The notes under the pieces: model-generated
Told to the model about the DNA's origin: nothing
The model's input: the letters and a program-made list of their open reading frames with translations, nothing else
The model's database searches: none
Position numbers and translations under genes: made by a program
Part shown: positions 24,169-35,111 of the stretch, one piece after another
Layout of the letters: every line of letters begins with the position of its first letter
Position numbering within the stretch: position 1 is the stretch's first letter
Assembly (NCBI GenBank): GCA_903851195.1
Contig: CAINNJ010000063.1
Span: 21,611-85,610 of the forward strand
Length of the DNA stretch: 64,000 nucleotides
Direction of reading: 5' to 3'
DNA from: an uncultured Acidobacteriia bacterium
GTDB lineage: Bacteria; Acidobacteriota; Terriglobia; Bryobacterales; Bryobacteraceae

Positions 24169-26234
24169 GCCGGTCCTGGATCGCACGCCTGAAGTGGATC
24201 GGCAAAGCCGTTCGGTACGCTTCGCGGAGTTTGCGAACCGGCCACGAGCCGGAACTGTTGTAGACAGCCTGGAGAGAGCGCCCGAAAGACGGCGCGTTCT
24301 CCCGCATGAGCTTTTCCCGCAGGGGGCCGGTGACGCGATGCTTGTCGAGCACGCGGAGGAAGGTGGCCATCATGTCGTCTTGGTGCCGGGTGGTGAGGCG
24401 CTCGCCTTCATGGTCGCGGCAGTTGTAGAGTCTTTGTTCCACGATCGAGACAGTCGCGCCGTTTTCCAGAAGGCTCCAGGGAAGATCCCAGTCGTCGATG
24501 CCAGGCGAATCGCCGAGCGACTCATCGAGGCCGCCGATGGCTTCCAGCGCGGTTCGCCGGTAGAGGAAGAAGTAGCTCAGGTAGTGCGCTTTCTCTGCGA
24601 AGGTGGGCCGGCGGTCGTACTCGGCGCGGGTCCAGTCGCCGGTGATGTGGCGAAGGCGTGTTTTGCCGTCCGCCTTCCAGGCCTGCAGGCCGGTGCTGAC
24701 GATGTCGGTGTCGTGGCCGAGGCAGAGTTCGACGGCGCGCGGGTCGAGCCAGTCGTCGGAAAGAAGAAAACCGACTCGGGGCGCGGAGGTTGAACGGATG
24801 CCCAGATTGAGCGCGGCGGCGAAACGCATGCCGACGGGACGCTCCAGGATGCGGAGGGTCGGATAGCTCGCCTGCAGTTCCGCGAGGACCTGCCGGTTGG
24901 AGGCGGGGGTGGCCGGCGAGAGGACGACAAGGACATCGCATGCTACGGTCTGGTGCAGCGCGGAGAGAACGGCCTGCCGCAGCCACGCGTCGTTCTGGCG
25001 GAGCAATGGCAGGATCAGGCTGACTTGCGCGGCTGTTTGATTCGCGTTCAGGGTGGATTCCACGATTTGCAAGAGATTCTCCATAAAGCGGCCGGAACTG
25101 AAGCGTTCCGCGCTGCGACTCAAAGCCGAGGCGAGGTCGTGCCGCTCGGCGGGGTTTTGCGCGACATGCAGAATTCGCGATTGCAGATCTTCGGCGGATT
25201 GGTAGAGAAGTCTCGGTTCATTGTCGACGATTTCCACGGCGCCGCCGCTGTCATGCACGAACGGAATGCAACCGGCGCGGAGGATCTCCGCGATGGCGAT
25301 GCCGAAGTGCTCATCGATCATGGCGTGGATGCCGTAACGCTGGCGCACGGCGAGAGCTTCGAGGTCCTGCCGCGAGAGATCGGGGTACAGCGTGATCCAG
25401 CCGGCATCGGTTGCGTGTTGCCGGAGTTGGCGAAAGTACTGTTGTTCCCCGGCCATGTCACCGACTTTGCCCACGATGTGGAGATGCAGGTCCGGTATTT
25501 CGGCGCGGAGAGGCTGGAGGGCGTGGATGATCCAGTCAAGCCGCTTGTCCGGGTGGATGCGGCCGATGCAAAGGAAGCCGTTCTCGCGTTCGTGCCAGGG
25601 GACGGCCGGGAAAACGCCGGTAGCGGGCGGGTAGAGAGTGGTGGTGTTGGTCCGGTACGCGGCCTGGAAATGGGATCCTGTCCAGTCGGAATTGACCAGA
25701 GTCTGGTTGGCGCGCATGCGGCGCAGGGAGAAATCGCCCAGCCACATCCAGGGGCGAAGAGAGCCGCGGCAGAGGGCGATGAACTTTCGCCATGCGGGCA
25801 GATTTTCCGTCGCCTCAAGTGCCTGCGAGAATTCGCCGAGCCAGGGGTAGTGGATGTACTGGAGTCCGGGGGGGGCCGAAGTCGGTTTCCATTTCGGTGG
25901 CGATGGTGAGGCGGAAGGGTTCGCGAACACGCCTGGTGAGCCGCATGAGAAGCACGGCGGGAAGGATGCTGGCGGGGTCGGGGTCCAGGGCTGCAAGGAG
26001 GCGGGCGTAGGCGCGCAGAGGCCACGCGGGGCGCAGCAACTGGATGTCGGTTTGGCGCAGCGAGGTCCCGTACTGGCGGTTGAAGCCCGCTGTGTCGACG
26101 GAAGAACTCCAGGTGAAGACCGTGACGTCACAGGCGGAACAGAGCGACTGCAGAGCCCAGGCGAAGACCGCTTCTTTGCCGCCGATCGGTTCGGTTTTCG
26201 CCTGCATGAAGAGGATGCGTGGTTTACCGCTCAT
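24131..26234 (-). pseudogene. Two-domain GT4-GT2 glycosyltransferase, frameshifted at a C8 tract
   Basis: From ATG 26234 the frame gives SGKPRILFMQAKTEPIGG to EMETDFGPP, then a run of eight C (minus strand; plus G 25868-25875) shifts it. One C fewer joins it to GLQYIHYPWLGEFSQ and on to the stop at 24131, about 700 residues. The first half is a GT4-type domain (IGRIHPDKRLDWIIHAL, HFGIAIAEILRAGCIPFV); the second is GT2 (QVSLILPLLRQN, LLSDDWLDPRAV, DDWDLPWSLLENG). It overlaps the upstream GT4 gene by ATGA. The lesion may be phase variation, decay or a base-calling error. Confidence 0.8.
25868..25875 (-). repeat. C8 homopolymer at the GT frameshift
   Basis: Eight G on the plus strand (C8 on the coding strand). 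C7 or C10 would restore the reading frame of the two-domain glycosyltransferase. Confidence 0.85.
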
Positions 26235-27463
26235 GCGTGCTGCAGAGCCGGGGCGCGTTTGCCGGCAAGGAGGTCTGCATAGAGCGTCAGGTGCGCCTGC
26301 GCGCAATCGTCCCAGCTGTAGCGCCGCTCCACGAGCGCCCGGGCGTTTTTCCGGAGACGCTGGCGGAGAGCGCGATTATCCAGTAGTTCCGTCACGGCTC
26401 GGGCGAAATCCCGCGGGGTGTCGGCAAGCAGGAGGTGCTCGCCGTGGCGGGCTTCAAGACCTTCGGCTCCGACCGTGGTGGAAACGACGGCGCGCCCGAA
26501 GGCCATCGCTTCGAGGATCTTCAGACGGGTTCCGCCACCGGCGCGCAAGGGGACGACGGCAACATCGCACCGGCGATAGCAGGGCTCCAGTTCGTCCGCT
26601 CGTCCAGCCAGGTTCACGCCGGGGCGGCCTACCAGGGAGGCCAGCGTTCGCAGCGGGTCGTCGCCCACCAGTTCAAGACTACAGTCGGGATGAGTTTCCC
26701 GGACCAGAGGGAGGATCTCATCGACTATCCAGCGGGCGGCGTCCGCGTTGGGAGGGTGGACGAAGAGGCCGACGAATAAGAGCACCGGGGGCGCGGGATC
26801 CGGTTCTGGAAGAAAGACTTTCGTTGTGAAATCGACGCAATTCGGCAGCACCTGAACTCTGGCGCCCGGATGTGCGCAGTTCCCGATTGCCGCGCTGTCC
26901 CGGGACGAGACCGTGATGCAGGCATCGTACGTGCCCAGGAGTTTTCTTTCTGCCTTCGCGAGTTGCCGGGCATTCCACGCACGCCAGAGCCGCCAGAGGG
27001 GATTTGCTTCAATTCGCGCCATCCGGGCGTAGGCAACGGAAAGAACATCGTGAAGAATCATGGCGCGAACCGTCTCGCCCGATGCTTCGAGCAGTCTGGC
27101 GTATCCGGCAAGTTCGAAGTGCTCGATCTGGATGACGTCGAACGGCCGGGCGGCGTGCAGTTGCGCGAGACGCATTTCGAGTTCGCGGGAGCGCCGGAGG
27201 GCGAACAGAGGCACGCCTCCGGAGAGCACCTCGCGAGCCGCGGTCCAAATCGCGCCCGCGCCCGTATTGATGTGGCCGGTAACGACCGTGAATCCCTGCC
27301 GGCGAACGGCTTCGGCGCGGTCCTGATCCGCCTCGCCGCGTACATGAAAGCCGAAGGTGACCTCGTGTGTCCGCTGCATGCGCCGCGCAATTTCCCAGGT
27401 GCGGATACGGGCTCCGCTGTCGGGCGGAAAAGGAATGAAAGAAGCTACAATGAGGATTCGCAC
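26231..27463 (-). CDS. Glycosyltransferase family 4 (GT-B)
   Basis: A 410-residue GT-B enzyme. The N-domain starts MRILIVASFIPFPPDSGARIR, typical of GT4 acceptor-binding domains. The C-domain carries LLFVGLFVHPPNADAARWIVDEI, RCDVAVVPLRAGGGTRLKILEAMAFGRAVVSTTVGAEGL (the E-x7-E nucleotide-sugar site) and a typical helical end. No TM is seen; a peripheral membrane position is likely. It leads the two-domain GT gene with an ATGA overlap and is divergent from the GT2 gene at 27.6 kb. Sugar specificity is unknown. Confidence 0.9.
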   Translation of the reverse strand: MRILIVASFIPFPPDSGARIRTWEIARRMQRTHEVTFGFHVRGEADQDRAEAVRRQGFTVVTGHINTGAGAIWTAAREVLSGGVPLFALRRSRELEMRLAQLHAARPFDVIQIEHFELAGYARLLEASGETVRAMILHDVLSVAYARMARIEANPLWRLWRAWNARQLAKAERKLLGTYDACITVSSRDSAAIGNCAHPGARVQVLPNCVDFTTKVFLPEPDPAPPVLLFVGLFVHPPNADAARWIVDEILPLVRETHPDCSLELVGDDPLRTLASLVGRPGVNLAGRADELEPCYRRCDVAVVPLRAGGGTRLKILEAMAFGRAVVSTTVGAEGLEARHGEHLLLADTPRDFARAVTELLDNRALRQRLRKNARALVERRYSWDDCAQAHLTLYADLLAGKRAPALQHA

Positions 27464-27576
27464 AGAGGTCCGGCAGCGCGCCGGTCAACGATTGATAATC
27501 CCGCTAGTTTATCAGAAAAAACTATTAAATCGTAGTTCCGGCAGTCTTTCGCGCTTGTCCTGCAGGGCGGCCAGCA

Positions 27577-28482
27577 TTGGATAAAGCCGAATATTCGGCT
27601 TCCGTGGTTATACCTTCGTCCGGCCGGCCCGCGGTTCTGGAGGCGACGCTGGAAGCTTTATGCAATCTGGACGCGCCCCGCGGATCGTTCGAAGTCATTG
27701 TGGTGGATGACGGCGCGGTCCCGCCGCTTCAGGACCGGTTGCGGCCTTATCGGGAACGGCTTGTGCTTCGGTCTCTGCGGCTGGAGGGAAGGGGCCCGGG
27801 CGCGGCGCGCAATGCAGCCGCGGGCATGGCCTTTTCGCAGCTTCTGATTTTCCTGGACGACGACTGCGTGCCCGTTCCGCACTGGCTCCGGGCTTATCTG
27901 GACGCCGGCGCGGAGTTCCCCGATTGCGCGCTGGCGGGCCCGATTCTGAACGCATTGCCGGGGAATCTCTGTTCGGAGGCCTTCCATCTGATTTTCGGCT
28001 ATCTGTATTCGCGCCACGTGGCGGGCAAGCCGGAAGGGGCAGGCACCCATGCGCCCTTCATCATCTCCGCGAATTTCGCGGTTCCCGCCGAATTGTTCCG
28101 TTCTCTGGGAGGATTCGACGAGCAATTCCGGGTGGCGGCGGAAGATCGCATGTTTTCAGAAAACTGGTTACGGAGCGGGCGGAAATTTCGCGCCGTGGGG
28201 GATGCGCGCGTTTATCACAACCGGCCACTTACGGCGAGGGCTTTCGTGAAGCAGCAGTTCGTGTACGGACGCGGCAGCATGGTCTTCCGCCGGGCGGTCC
28301 GGCAGCGAGGATGGCCGGACCCGACGGCGGAATCCGCCTCGTTTTACCGCGATTTGCTGCTGGTCGCGCTCCGGGATCCGGACCCGCTCCGGAGGCCGGT
28401 GATATTTCTGCTTTTAGCTCTTTCTCAGATCGCCACCGCCGCCGGTTACTTCACTGAATACGCGAGCGGGGAACGGGCATGA
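27577..28482 (+). CDS. Glycosyltransferase family 2
   Basis: A 301-residue GT-A enzyme: SVVIPSSGRPAVLEATLEAL at the N-terminus, VIVVDDGAVPPL, GPGAARNAAAG, then LLIFLDDDCVP (DxD metal site) and FDEQFRVAAEDRMFSENW acceptor region. The start is TTG 27577 behind agggcgg; no ATG fits in the frame nearby. It is followed within 20 nt by the ABC exporter, suggesting coupled synthesis and export of a glycan. The C-terminus has one hydrophobic stretch (about 265-290). Confidence 0.85.
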   Translation: MDKAEYSASVVIPSSGRPAVLEATLEALCNLDAPRGSFEVIVVDDGAVPPLQDRLRPYRERLVLRSLRLEGRGPGAARNAAAGMAFSQLLIFLDDDCVPVPHWLRAYLDAGAEFPDCALAGPILNALPGNLCSEAFHLIFGYLYSRHVAGKPEGAGTHAPFIISANFAVPAELFRSLGGFDEQFRVAAEDRMFSENWLRSGRKFRAVGDARVYHNRPLTARAFVKQQFVYGRGSMVFRRAVRQRGWPDPTAESASFYRDLLLVALRDPDPLRRPVIFLLLALSQIATAAGYFTEYASGERA

Positions 28483-28501
28483 TGAGGAGCGCCGAGGTCC
28501 G

Positions 28502-30286
28502 GTGAAAATCCTGTTTTCTTATCTCGGGCGACACGCAGGGGCGATTGTGTACGCTCTCGCGATGGCGACAGTTGCGCAGTGCTGTGTTCTGCTCGATCCG
28601 CTGATCATGCAGCACATTCTCGACAAATACTCGGGATATCCGCGAACAGCCGCCTGGCGCGATTTTCTCTACGGCGCGGCGCCCTGGTTCAGCGCGATCG
28701 GGGCCAGCGTCGGTGTCGCCTGGTTTGCCAGGAGTCAGCAGTTTTCCGTGGTGGACCGGGTGAGCCACAAGGTGGGCGCCAGGATGTTCGCGGACGGCGT
28801 GCGGAGTTGCCTGCGCATGCCGTTTTTCCGGTTCGAGTCGCAGCGGAGCGGGGAAAGAGTGGACGGCCTGAACAGGCTGAAGCGGGATGTCGAGGTTCTG
28901 CTGAAGAGTTTCATCAACAAGATTTTCACGTCGCTGCTCGCGATTATTCTGATCGTGGTTTATACGGCGCGTGTGTACACCGCGCTGGCTCTTTGTTATC
29001 TGATCGTGGCTTTCATCCTGACCTATATGAGCATGGTGCTCACGCAGCGCCTGAACAAGGTGAACCGCGAGATATATCTGCGCCATGCCAACATGGCCGG
29101 GAGTACGACGGAGACCCTTCGCAATATCGAACTGGTCAAGAGCCTCGGCCTGACCGAACAGGAGATCGCGCGGTTCGAAGACGAGTCCGAGGCGATTCTC
29201 AGACTGGAACTGAACCGGGTAAGAGCGTCCCGCTTCTATACGTTCTTCCACGGGGCCTGCGTGCACTTGATGCGGCTTGGCCTGCTGATGCTGCTGTTCT
29301 ATCTGAGATTCCGGAGCCTGATTACCGCGGGGCAGTTTTTGTCCGTCTATCTGTATTCGTATTCCGTCTTTGGTCCCATGCAGGAGCTGGGAAGTCTGAT
29401 TCTCGAATTCCGTGAGAGTGAGATGTCTCTCAAGGAATTTTCGAGGGTACTGACGGAGTCTGCGGAACCTCAGAGCGCCGGGGCGGTGCTGCCGGCAATC
29501 CGTGAACTGGAGTTCCAGTCGGTTTCTTTTCGCTATCCGGGGCGCGAGAATTACGTCCTGAAAGACGTCTCACTACGGATCCGCGCCGGGGAGACGGTGG
29601 CTTTTGTCGGTCCGTCGGGAGCCGGTAAAACCACGCTCGTGAAACTGATTTCCGCTCTCTACGCGCCGGTTGGGGGCTCGATCTCTTTTAACGGCGTCCC
29701 GGCCGGCGAACTTGATTCCGAAGGCCTCAGAATGCGCATGGGTCTGGTTACGCAGGACACGCAGTTGTTCTCGGGATCGATCCGGGACAATTTGCGGGTG
29801 GTGAAGCCGCATGCGGGCGACGACGAACTGCTGGAGAAACTAACGCAGGCCTCGGCGGCGGGGATTTTGCAGCGCGCGCCGTCCGGTCTCGATACCCTGC
29901 TGGGCGAGGGCGCGCTGCGTCTTTCGGGAGGGGAGCGGCAGCGCATCGCGATCGCGCGGGCGCTGCTGCGGGAACCCGATCTGATCATTTTCGACGAGGC
30001 GACTTCGTCGCTCGATACGTTGTCGGAACGGGATATTACGGAATCGTTCGTGAAGGCCGCTCGTACCCGGAAGATGATTTCCATCGTCATTGCCCACCGG
30101 TTATCGACGGTGGTGCGTTCCGACCGGATCTATGTTCTTGATAAGGGACAAATCGTGGAGAGCGGAACGCACGGGGAGTTGCTGGACTCCGGTGGACTGT
30201 ACCGGCAGTTATGGAGGCAACAGACCGAGGCGGAACAGGTCCGCCCCAGCGACGTCACTGACCGGATGGAAGCGATTCTTAGCTAA
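28502..30286 (+). CDS. ABC transporter, fused permease and ATPase (MsbA/HlyB type)
   Basis: 594 residues, GTG start. Six TM helices (about 1-310) are followed by the nucleotide-binding domain: Walker A GPSGAGKTTLVKL near residue 370, signature LSGGERQRIAIARAL, Walker B LIIFDEATSSLD and H-loop VIAHRLSTVV. All ATPase residues are intact, so it works as a homodimer exporter in the inner membrane. The company of glycosyltransferases suggests a lipid-linked glycan substrate, but peptide or drug export cannot be excluded. It ends 8 nt inside the convergent sulfatase. Confidence 0.93.
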   Translation: MKILFSYLGRHAGAIVYALAMATVAQCCVLLDPLIMQHILDKYSGYPRTAAWRDFLYGAAPWFSAIGASVGVAWFARSQQFSVVDRVSHKVGARMFADGVRSCLRMPFFRFESQRSGERVDGLNRLKRDVEVLLKSFINKIFTSLLAIILIVVYTARVYTALALCYLIVAFILTYMSMVLTQRLNKVNREIYLRHANMAGSTTETLRNIELVKSLGLTEQEIARFEDESEAILRLELNRVRASRFYTFFHGACVHLMRLGLLMLLFYLRFRSLITAGQFLSVYLYSYSVFGPMQELGSLILEFRESEMSLKEFSRVLTESAEPQSAGAVLPAIRELEFQSVSFRYPGRENYVLKDVSLRIRAGETVAFVGPSGAGKTTLVKLISALYAPVGGSISFNGVPAGELDSEGLRMRMGLVTQDTQLFSGSIRDNLRVVKPHAGDDELLEKLTQASAAGILQRAPSGLDTLLGEGALRLSGGERQRIAIARALLREPDLIIFDEATSSLDTLSERDITESFVKAARTRKMISIVIAHRLSTVVRSDRIYVLDKGQIVESGTHGELLDSGGLYRQLWRQQTEAEQVRPSDVTDRMEAILS

Positions 30287-31772
30287 GCGGCTGCAGACGT
30301 GTTTGCTGCACGATCGTCAGTTCCCGTTGCAGGCGGAGAAATTCCCGTTCCTGTTCCGGCGTCCGCTGATAACCGCTCCAGGCAAGATTCACGGTTTCCA
30401 TCGGATCGTTCGCGAGATCGTACATCTCCCATTCGCACGGCACGCCGGAGTGTTCGGCGTCATAGTATTGCGCCAGTTTATAGCGTTCTTCGCGAATGCT
30501 GACGATGTGGTTATTGGGTCGCGGGTAGACTTGGGTGGCGTTGCCCGACTGGAAGTCGTCATAGGTAAAGACGACATATCTCTGTGGTGGCTCCGCGGCG
30601 GGATCGAGGACAATCCGCGAGTAGTCGACGCCCTGCCAGTTCGCGCGGGCGGATGCGGGTGCGTTGAAGAGGCTGGCCAGCGTGGGCAGGAAGTCCACGT
30701 GCGAAACCATGGCCTGTGAGACGGCGGGCTCGGGATAGAGTTTCGGGTTCGACCAGATCATGGGCACACGGAGCGTTTCTTCATAGAAGTTGAAGTTTTT
30801 TTGCCGCTGGCCGCCGTGCGCGAGGCCCATTTCGCCGTGATCGGACGTGCGGACGATCAGGGTATTTTCCAGCAGACCCTGCTCTTCGAGGGTGTCCAGC
30901 ACCTGCATCAGATAGCTGTCCTGCAGCTTCATCAGATTGCCGTAAAAGTTCAGGTATTTCAGTCCATCCGCCTCCGTGTTCAGCGTTCCCAGGCCCTGGT
31001 TGGTGAGTTGCAGGAACTGTTTCTGTGCGGAAGGCTTGGTGGAGAGGTCTTCCCCGGCGGTGGAGGGCATGCCGATGTCGCCCACGAACCAGGACGGCGC
31101 CGTGTAGCAGTTGGTGTAGTCCGGAGTTGCGTTCGGAAACGCCAGCACATCATGCGGATTCACCAGCGAAATCACCATCGAAAACGGCTTTTCTTTGGCC
31201 TGGCCGGAGGTCAGCCAGGCAATGGCGCCCTGCTGGCCCTGCATCGCCTGCCCGTCCTGTGCCATGAACCGTCCGTCGTTGTTCGCGGCGCCGCCACCGT
31301 ACTGGTCGGGATTCTGATTTTCGCCGGCGTCGGGGGCGTCCCAGCCCTGAAAGCCGTAGCGGTTGACGTCCTCGGGTTTCCAGTTGTCCGGGTTGAGGCG
31401 CGACGGTTTGGTGACGTGAAATTTGCCGCGGTAGGGAGTTGAGTAGCCCGCCGCTGCCATCACGGTGCCGAGGTTTGGCAACGAGGTGGGAAGTTCCTGC
31501 TGCGGATACCGGACGGAGTCCATGTTCGTCTGAAGGGTCCATTTCACGCCGTGCTGGGCGGGAAAGTAGCCGCTGAGCAGGCTGGCGCGGCTGGGGGAAC
31601 ACATGCAGGCGCTGCAAAACGCGCGGGGAAAGGTGAGGCCGTGTTTCTTGAGACGCTGTTCGGCCGGGAGGTTGGCTTCGGCCCAGCCGGGCGGGAAATG
31701 CTGGATAGCGCGCTCCTGATCGGTCAGAAAAATCAGGAGGTTCATGCCCTGGAGATCAGGTGTCTGGCTCAT
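30279..31772 (-). CDS. Sulfatase (alkaline phosphatase superfamily)
   Basis: 497 residues. Metal ligands begin in LLIFLTDQER. The formylglycine motif CSPSR lies at residues 58-62, within CMCSPSRASLLSGYFPAQHG, so Cys58 would be converted by a formylglycine-generating enzyme (none in this window). RTSDHGEMGLAHGG provides the C-terminal Asp-His metal ligands. No signal peptide is evident, which is unusual for a polysaccharide sulfatase; it may act in the cytosol, or the start may lie elsewhere. Substrate is unknown. Confidence 0.9.
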   Translation of the reverse strand: MSQTPDLQGMNLLIFLTDQERAIQHFPPGWAEANLPAEQRLKKHGLTFPRAFCSACMCSPSRASLLSGYFPAQHGVKWTLQTNMDSVRYPQQELPTSLPNLGTVMAAAGYSTPYRGKFHVTKPSRLNPDNWKPEDVNRYGFQGWDAPDAGENQNPDQYGGGAANNDGRFMAQDGQAMQGQQGAIAWLTSGQAKEKPFSMVISLVNPHDVLAFPNATPDYTNCYTAPSWFVGDIGMPSTAGEDLSTKPSAQKQFLQLTNQGLGTLNTEADGLKYLNFYGNLMKLQDSYLMQVLDTLEEQGLLENTLIVRTSDHGEMGLAHGGQRQKNFNFYEETLRVPMIWSNPKLYPEPAVSQAMVSHVDFLPTLASLFNAPASARANWQGVDYSRIVLDPAAEPPQRYVVFTYDDFQSGNATQVYPRPNNHIVSIREERYKLAQYYDAEHSGVPCEWEMYDLANDPMETVNLAWSGYQRTPEQEREFLRLQRELTIVQQTRLQPLS

Positions 31773-31875
31773 TTGTTTGTATTTGTCTGTAATGGCCTCG
31801 GCACGGTTCTCCGAGCGTGTTCCATCGTTCCAGGATCAAACCTGGGTGCGTCTTCCCGTTCTGCCCGAGTAAGGA

Positions 31876-33481
31876 TTATCGGACTGTCGGGTATGTGATG
31901 CCCAGTTGTTCCAGATAGGTGTTGTATTTGGAGGGATCGTAATAAAGCGCCTTCATGCGGGGCCTGTATTCCTCCATGATCTTCTGGTTCAGCCAGATTG
32001 CCGGTTTGTCGTCGGGGCGCAGCAGACTTTTATATTTCACGGTTTTGGTCTGGACGTTCCGGAAATAGTCCCAGGCTTTATCGACAAGTTCCGGATGCAG
32101 CAGGATATCCAGCATGGTCATGGCCTGCACTTTGGCGCCGGCGACAACGCCTTTGTGCGCGATCGGGGTCGCCATGGCGATGCCGTTGGCCCAGTTATGG
32201 CCGGGTCCGCCGGGGATGTTGGATGGGTAGCGCAGCGTTACGGTGGGCACGTTCCAGGAGACGTCGCCGATATCGTCCGAGGGTCCGCCGGTGGGTTGCG
32301 GGCCGAAGCCTTCGCCCTCGCCTTCGGTTCTCTCCGCGGCGGGCGGGCGCAGGGGAGGAATTCTGGTGGCGAGTCCGTTCACGGGCACGTTGAGTTCTTT
32401 CTGCAGCGCTTTGGCGAGAGTCTGGTCTTCCGGCGACCATTCCGGCAGGCCGACCTTGCGGATATTGGCGTCCATGGCCTCCGCGATGGGCTCGTTGAAG
32501 TAACCGGGCCAGGCTGTTCCGAGCACGCGCGAGGTCCATTTGGTGTCGGTCATGAGCGCCGCCGCGGTGGCCATGTTGTCGCCAATCTTCCACAGATTCA
32601 TGATGTGGTCGTAATCCATCTCGCGGTAGTAATACCAGCTGGCGGCGTTCGGCGGGACGACGTTGGGCTGGTCGCCGCCGTTGGTGATCACGTTGTGAAT
32701 GCGCGTTGCGAGGCGGAGGTGTTCGCGGCGGAAGTTCCAGCCGACGTCCATCAGTTCGACGGCATCCAGAGCGCTTTTGCCGCGCCAGGGCGCCGCCGCC
32801 GCGTGGGCACTCTCGCCCTGAAACATGTATTCCAGAGACACCAGTCCACTGCCGCCGGAGGCTCCGTAAGAGACGCCGAGATTGTTCGCGACATGCGCGA
32901 AGAGCACCACGTCGACATCCTTAAAAACGCCCGCGGACGAAGTAAGCCTTCGTGCCGAGGGCCTCTTCGGCCACGCCGGGCCAGAGCCTGATGGTGCCGT
33001 GCAGGTGCTCCCGCTCCATCACCTTTTTCACGGCCAGAGCGGCGATGATGTTCATCGGCATGCCGGAGTTGTGGCCCTCGCCATGGCCCGGAGCGCCGTC
33101 GATCATGGGCGCGTGATAGCCGACGCCCGGTTTCTGGGAAGCCTGCGGAATGTCGTCGATATCGGAACCGAGCGCGATCACGGGCTTGCCTTCGCCCCAC
33201 GAAGCGACGAAGGCGGTGGGGATGCCCGCCACGCCACGCTCGATGCGGAAGCCTTCTTTTTCGAGGATGCCGGTGAGGTACTTTTGCGTCTCGAACTCCT
33301 GGAAGCCGAGTTCTCCGAAACTGAAGACGCTGTCGACCATGACCTGTGCCTGCTTCTTCATGGCATCGATCTGGCCGGCCAGATCCGCCTTCATGGCGGC
33401 TTCCCGTTCCGGTGTGGGCGATGTCTGGGCGAACGAGTTGCAGACAAGAATTACCGCGGGAAGACAGAGTCTTCGGATCAT
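31876..33481 (-). pseudogene. M20 amidohydrolase (AbgB-like), frameshifted
   Basis: An exported (signal peptide MIRRLCLPAVILVCNSFAQ) M20 metallo-amidohydrolase related to aminobenzoyl-glutamate utilization protein B. The first 186 residues run to AYFVRGRF then stop at 32921. The rest continues in another frame from about 32940 (VFKDVDVVLFAHVANN) to the stop at 31876, with the dimerisation domain and AHAAAAPWRGKSALDAV intact. Adding two bases in the CGCGGGCG stretch near 32940 restores RAGVFKDVD. Full length would be about 535 residues. It is either decayed or affected by a base-calling error. Confidence 0.8.
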
Positions 33482-33491
33482 GAGTTCTCCT

Positions 33492-34989
33492 TCAGGAATT
33501 TCGAACGGGATCCTCGGACTCGGAGGCGGCTGGCGACGCTTCGTCGTAATTTAGCACAGGGTTCGCCAGCGTGCCGGAATATCGGAAGGAATCCATACTC
33601 CGCACGACCAGCGCGTTGACAAGAATGGCCGCGAGTAAGCCGATGGCCGATTCATTGACGTGATCGGCGAAGCCCGCTATGCGCCAGGCGAGGCCCGTCA
33701 GGATGCCGGTGAGGATCGCGCAAAACATGCTGAGTCCGTTGCATCTCCAGCCCATGGCTCGAATCAGCACCGCGCCTCCGAGACCGGCGCCGAAAAGGGA
33801 TGCCGTGACGATGATGGTTTGCGCCACCGAGCCGGGCAACAACAGAGAGGCCGATGGAGAGAGCCCCGACGAGAGCGACCGTAAACTCATTTCGCGCGGC
33901 GCTGGTCTTCATCAGCGAGGGCAGGAGATTGCGCCGGAAAATCTGGGCGATGGCCACGAGGATGCCATTCGCCGTCGCGGCGATGGTGGCAAAGATATCG
34001 GCAAAGATGACGCCCGCGAGGAAGGGGTTCATCTTTGCGGAAAAGAACGCGCTGAGACCGGTTTCGGGATCGGCGAGGCCAGGGATTACGCCGCGCAGAA
34101 GAATGCCGAAGACGGTCATGGCCACCCATGTGCCCTGCACGAAAAGAATGTAGATCCAGCGCGCGGCCTGTGTTTCGTCCGGACTTTGGCCGGCGAGATA
34201 GCGGGAGGTGACCTGAGGCTGGCCGAGGCCGAAGCCAATGGCGGCGCCCGCGAACCCGAACAGAATCCCGAGGACAGGGTAGAATCCGGGCGAGAACATC
34301 GATAAATAGGCGGGGCCGGCCGCGCGGATATTCACGGCGAAAGCCGGCATATTCGCGGCATAAAAGACAAGACTTCCCAGGGCGAGGAGAGTTCCGCCGA
34401 TCCGGATGACGGCCTGTACCAGGTCCGTGTAGACGGAGCCACGAAAGCCGCCGATGGTCGAGTAGGAAATCACCAGGCACGCCACGACCAGAATTCCCTG
34501 CCAGGGGGGAAGGCCAAAGACGCCGCCGACGATTTTCTGTCCGGCCATCCACTGCGCCGAAGCATACGGCATGAGAAGGCAGAAGATGAGGATCGCCGAA
34601 GCCGCGATGGTGAACTGTTTCCAGCGTCCCGAGAAAGGATGGGCGATGAGTTCCGGTATGGTGACCGCGCCGGTGTCGCGGGCCAGAGCGTTGAGCCTGC
34701 CGGGGAACAGAGCCCAGAAAATCAGATCTCCGGCCAGCCAGCCGAGCGGCAGCAGAAGGGCGCCGGCGCCTGTTGTGTAGCCGAGGCCGACGGCTCCCGT
34801 GACGATGAAGCCGCTGGAGCCGGTGGTTGCTGCGCTGAGGCCGACCGCCCAGCGGCCGAGCTGACGACCGGCAAGTTCGTCGCCTCCGCCGGAAGCGGAT
34901 CTGCGCCGTGCCAGGAAGGCCGCCGCGACGGTCGCTAAGAACGGCACGAGAAAACCCGGCACCGCGTAGCCTGCCTGACTCCAGTCCAT
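33492..34989 (-). pseudogene. Sodium:solute symporter (SSS family), frameshifted
   Basis: About 498 residues with 13 TM segments if repaired. Early motifs such as GRWAVGLSAATTGSSGFIVTGAVGLGY and TIGGFRGSVYTDLVQA mark the SSS/PutP family. The frame breaks near 33845: GALSIGLS continues in the other frame as LLLPGSVAQTIIVTASLFGAGLGG, ending at 33492. One extra base in the CTCTCT run would repair it. It is followed 10 nt later by the M20 gene, so uptake and hydrolysis of the same compound is plausible. Confidence 0.8.
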
Positions 34990-35111
34990 TTCTTCCTCTG
35001 TTTCGGGAATTGGCGGTCCGGACCGCGAACAGGCGGGCCGCTAATTCGTACTCGATTTTAGCAGCGGCTCAAGTGAAATAGTCCGAAACCGGACACGGCT
35101 GGCCTTAATGG

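Noticed and set aside
24953..25909. A 318-codon plus-strand open frame
   Set aside because: Antisense to the GT4-GT2 gene, whose motifs are clear despite the frameshift.
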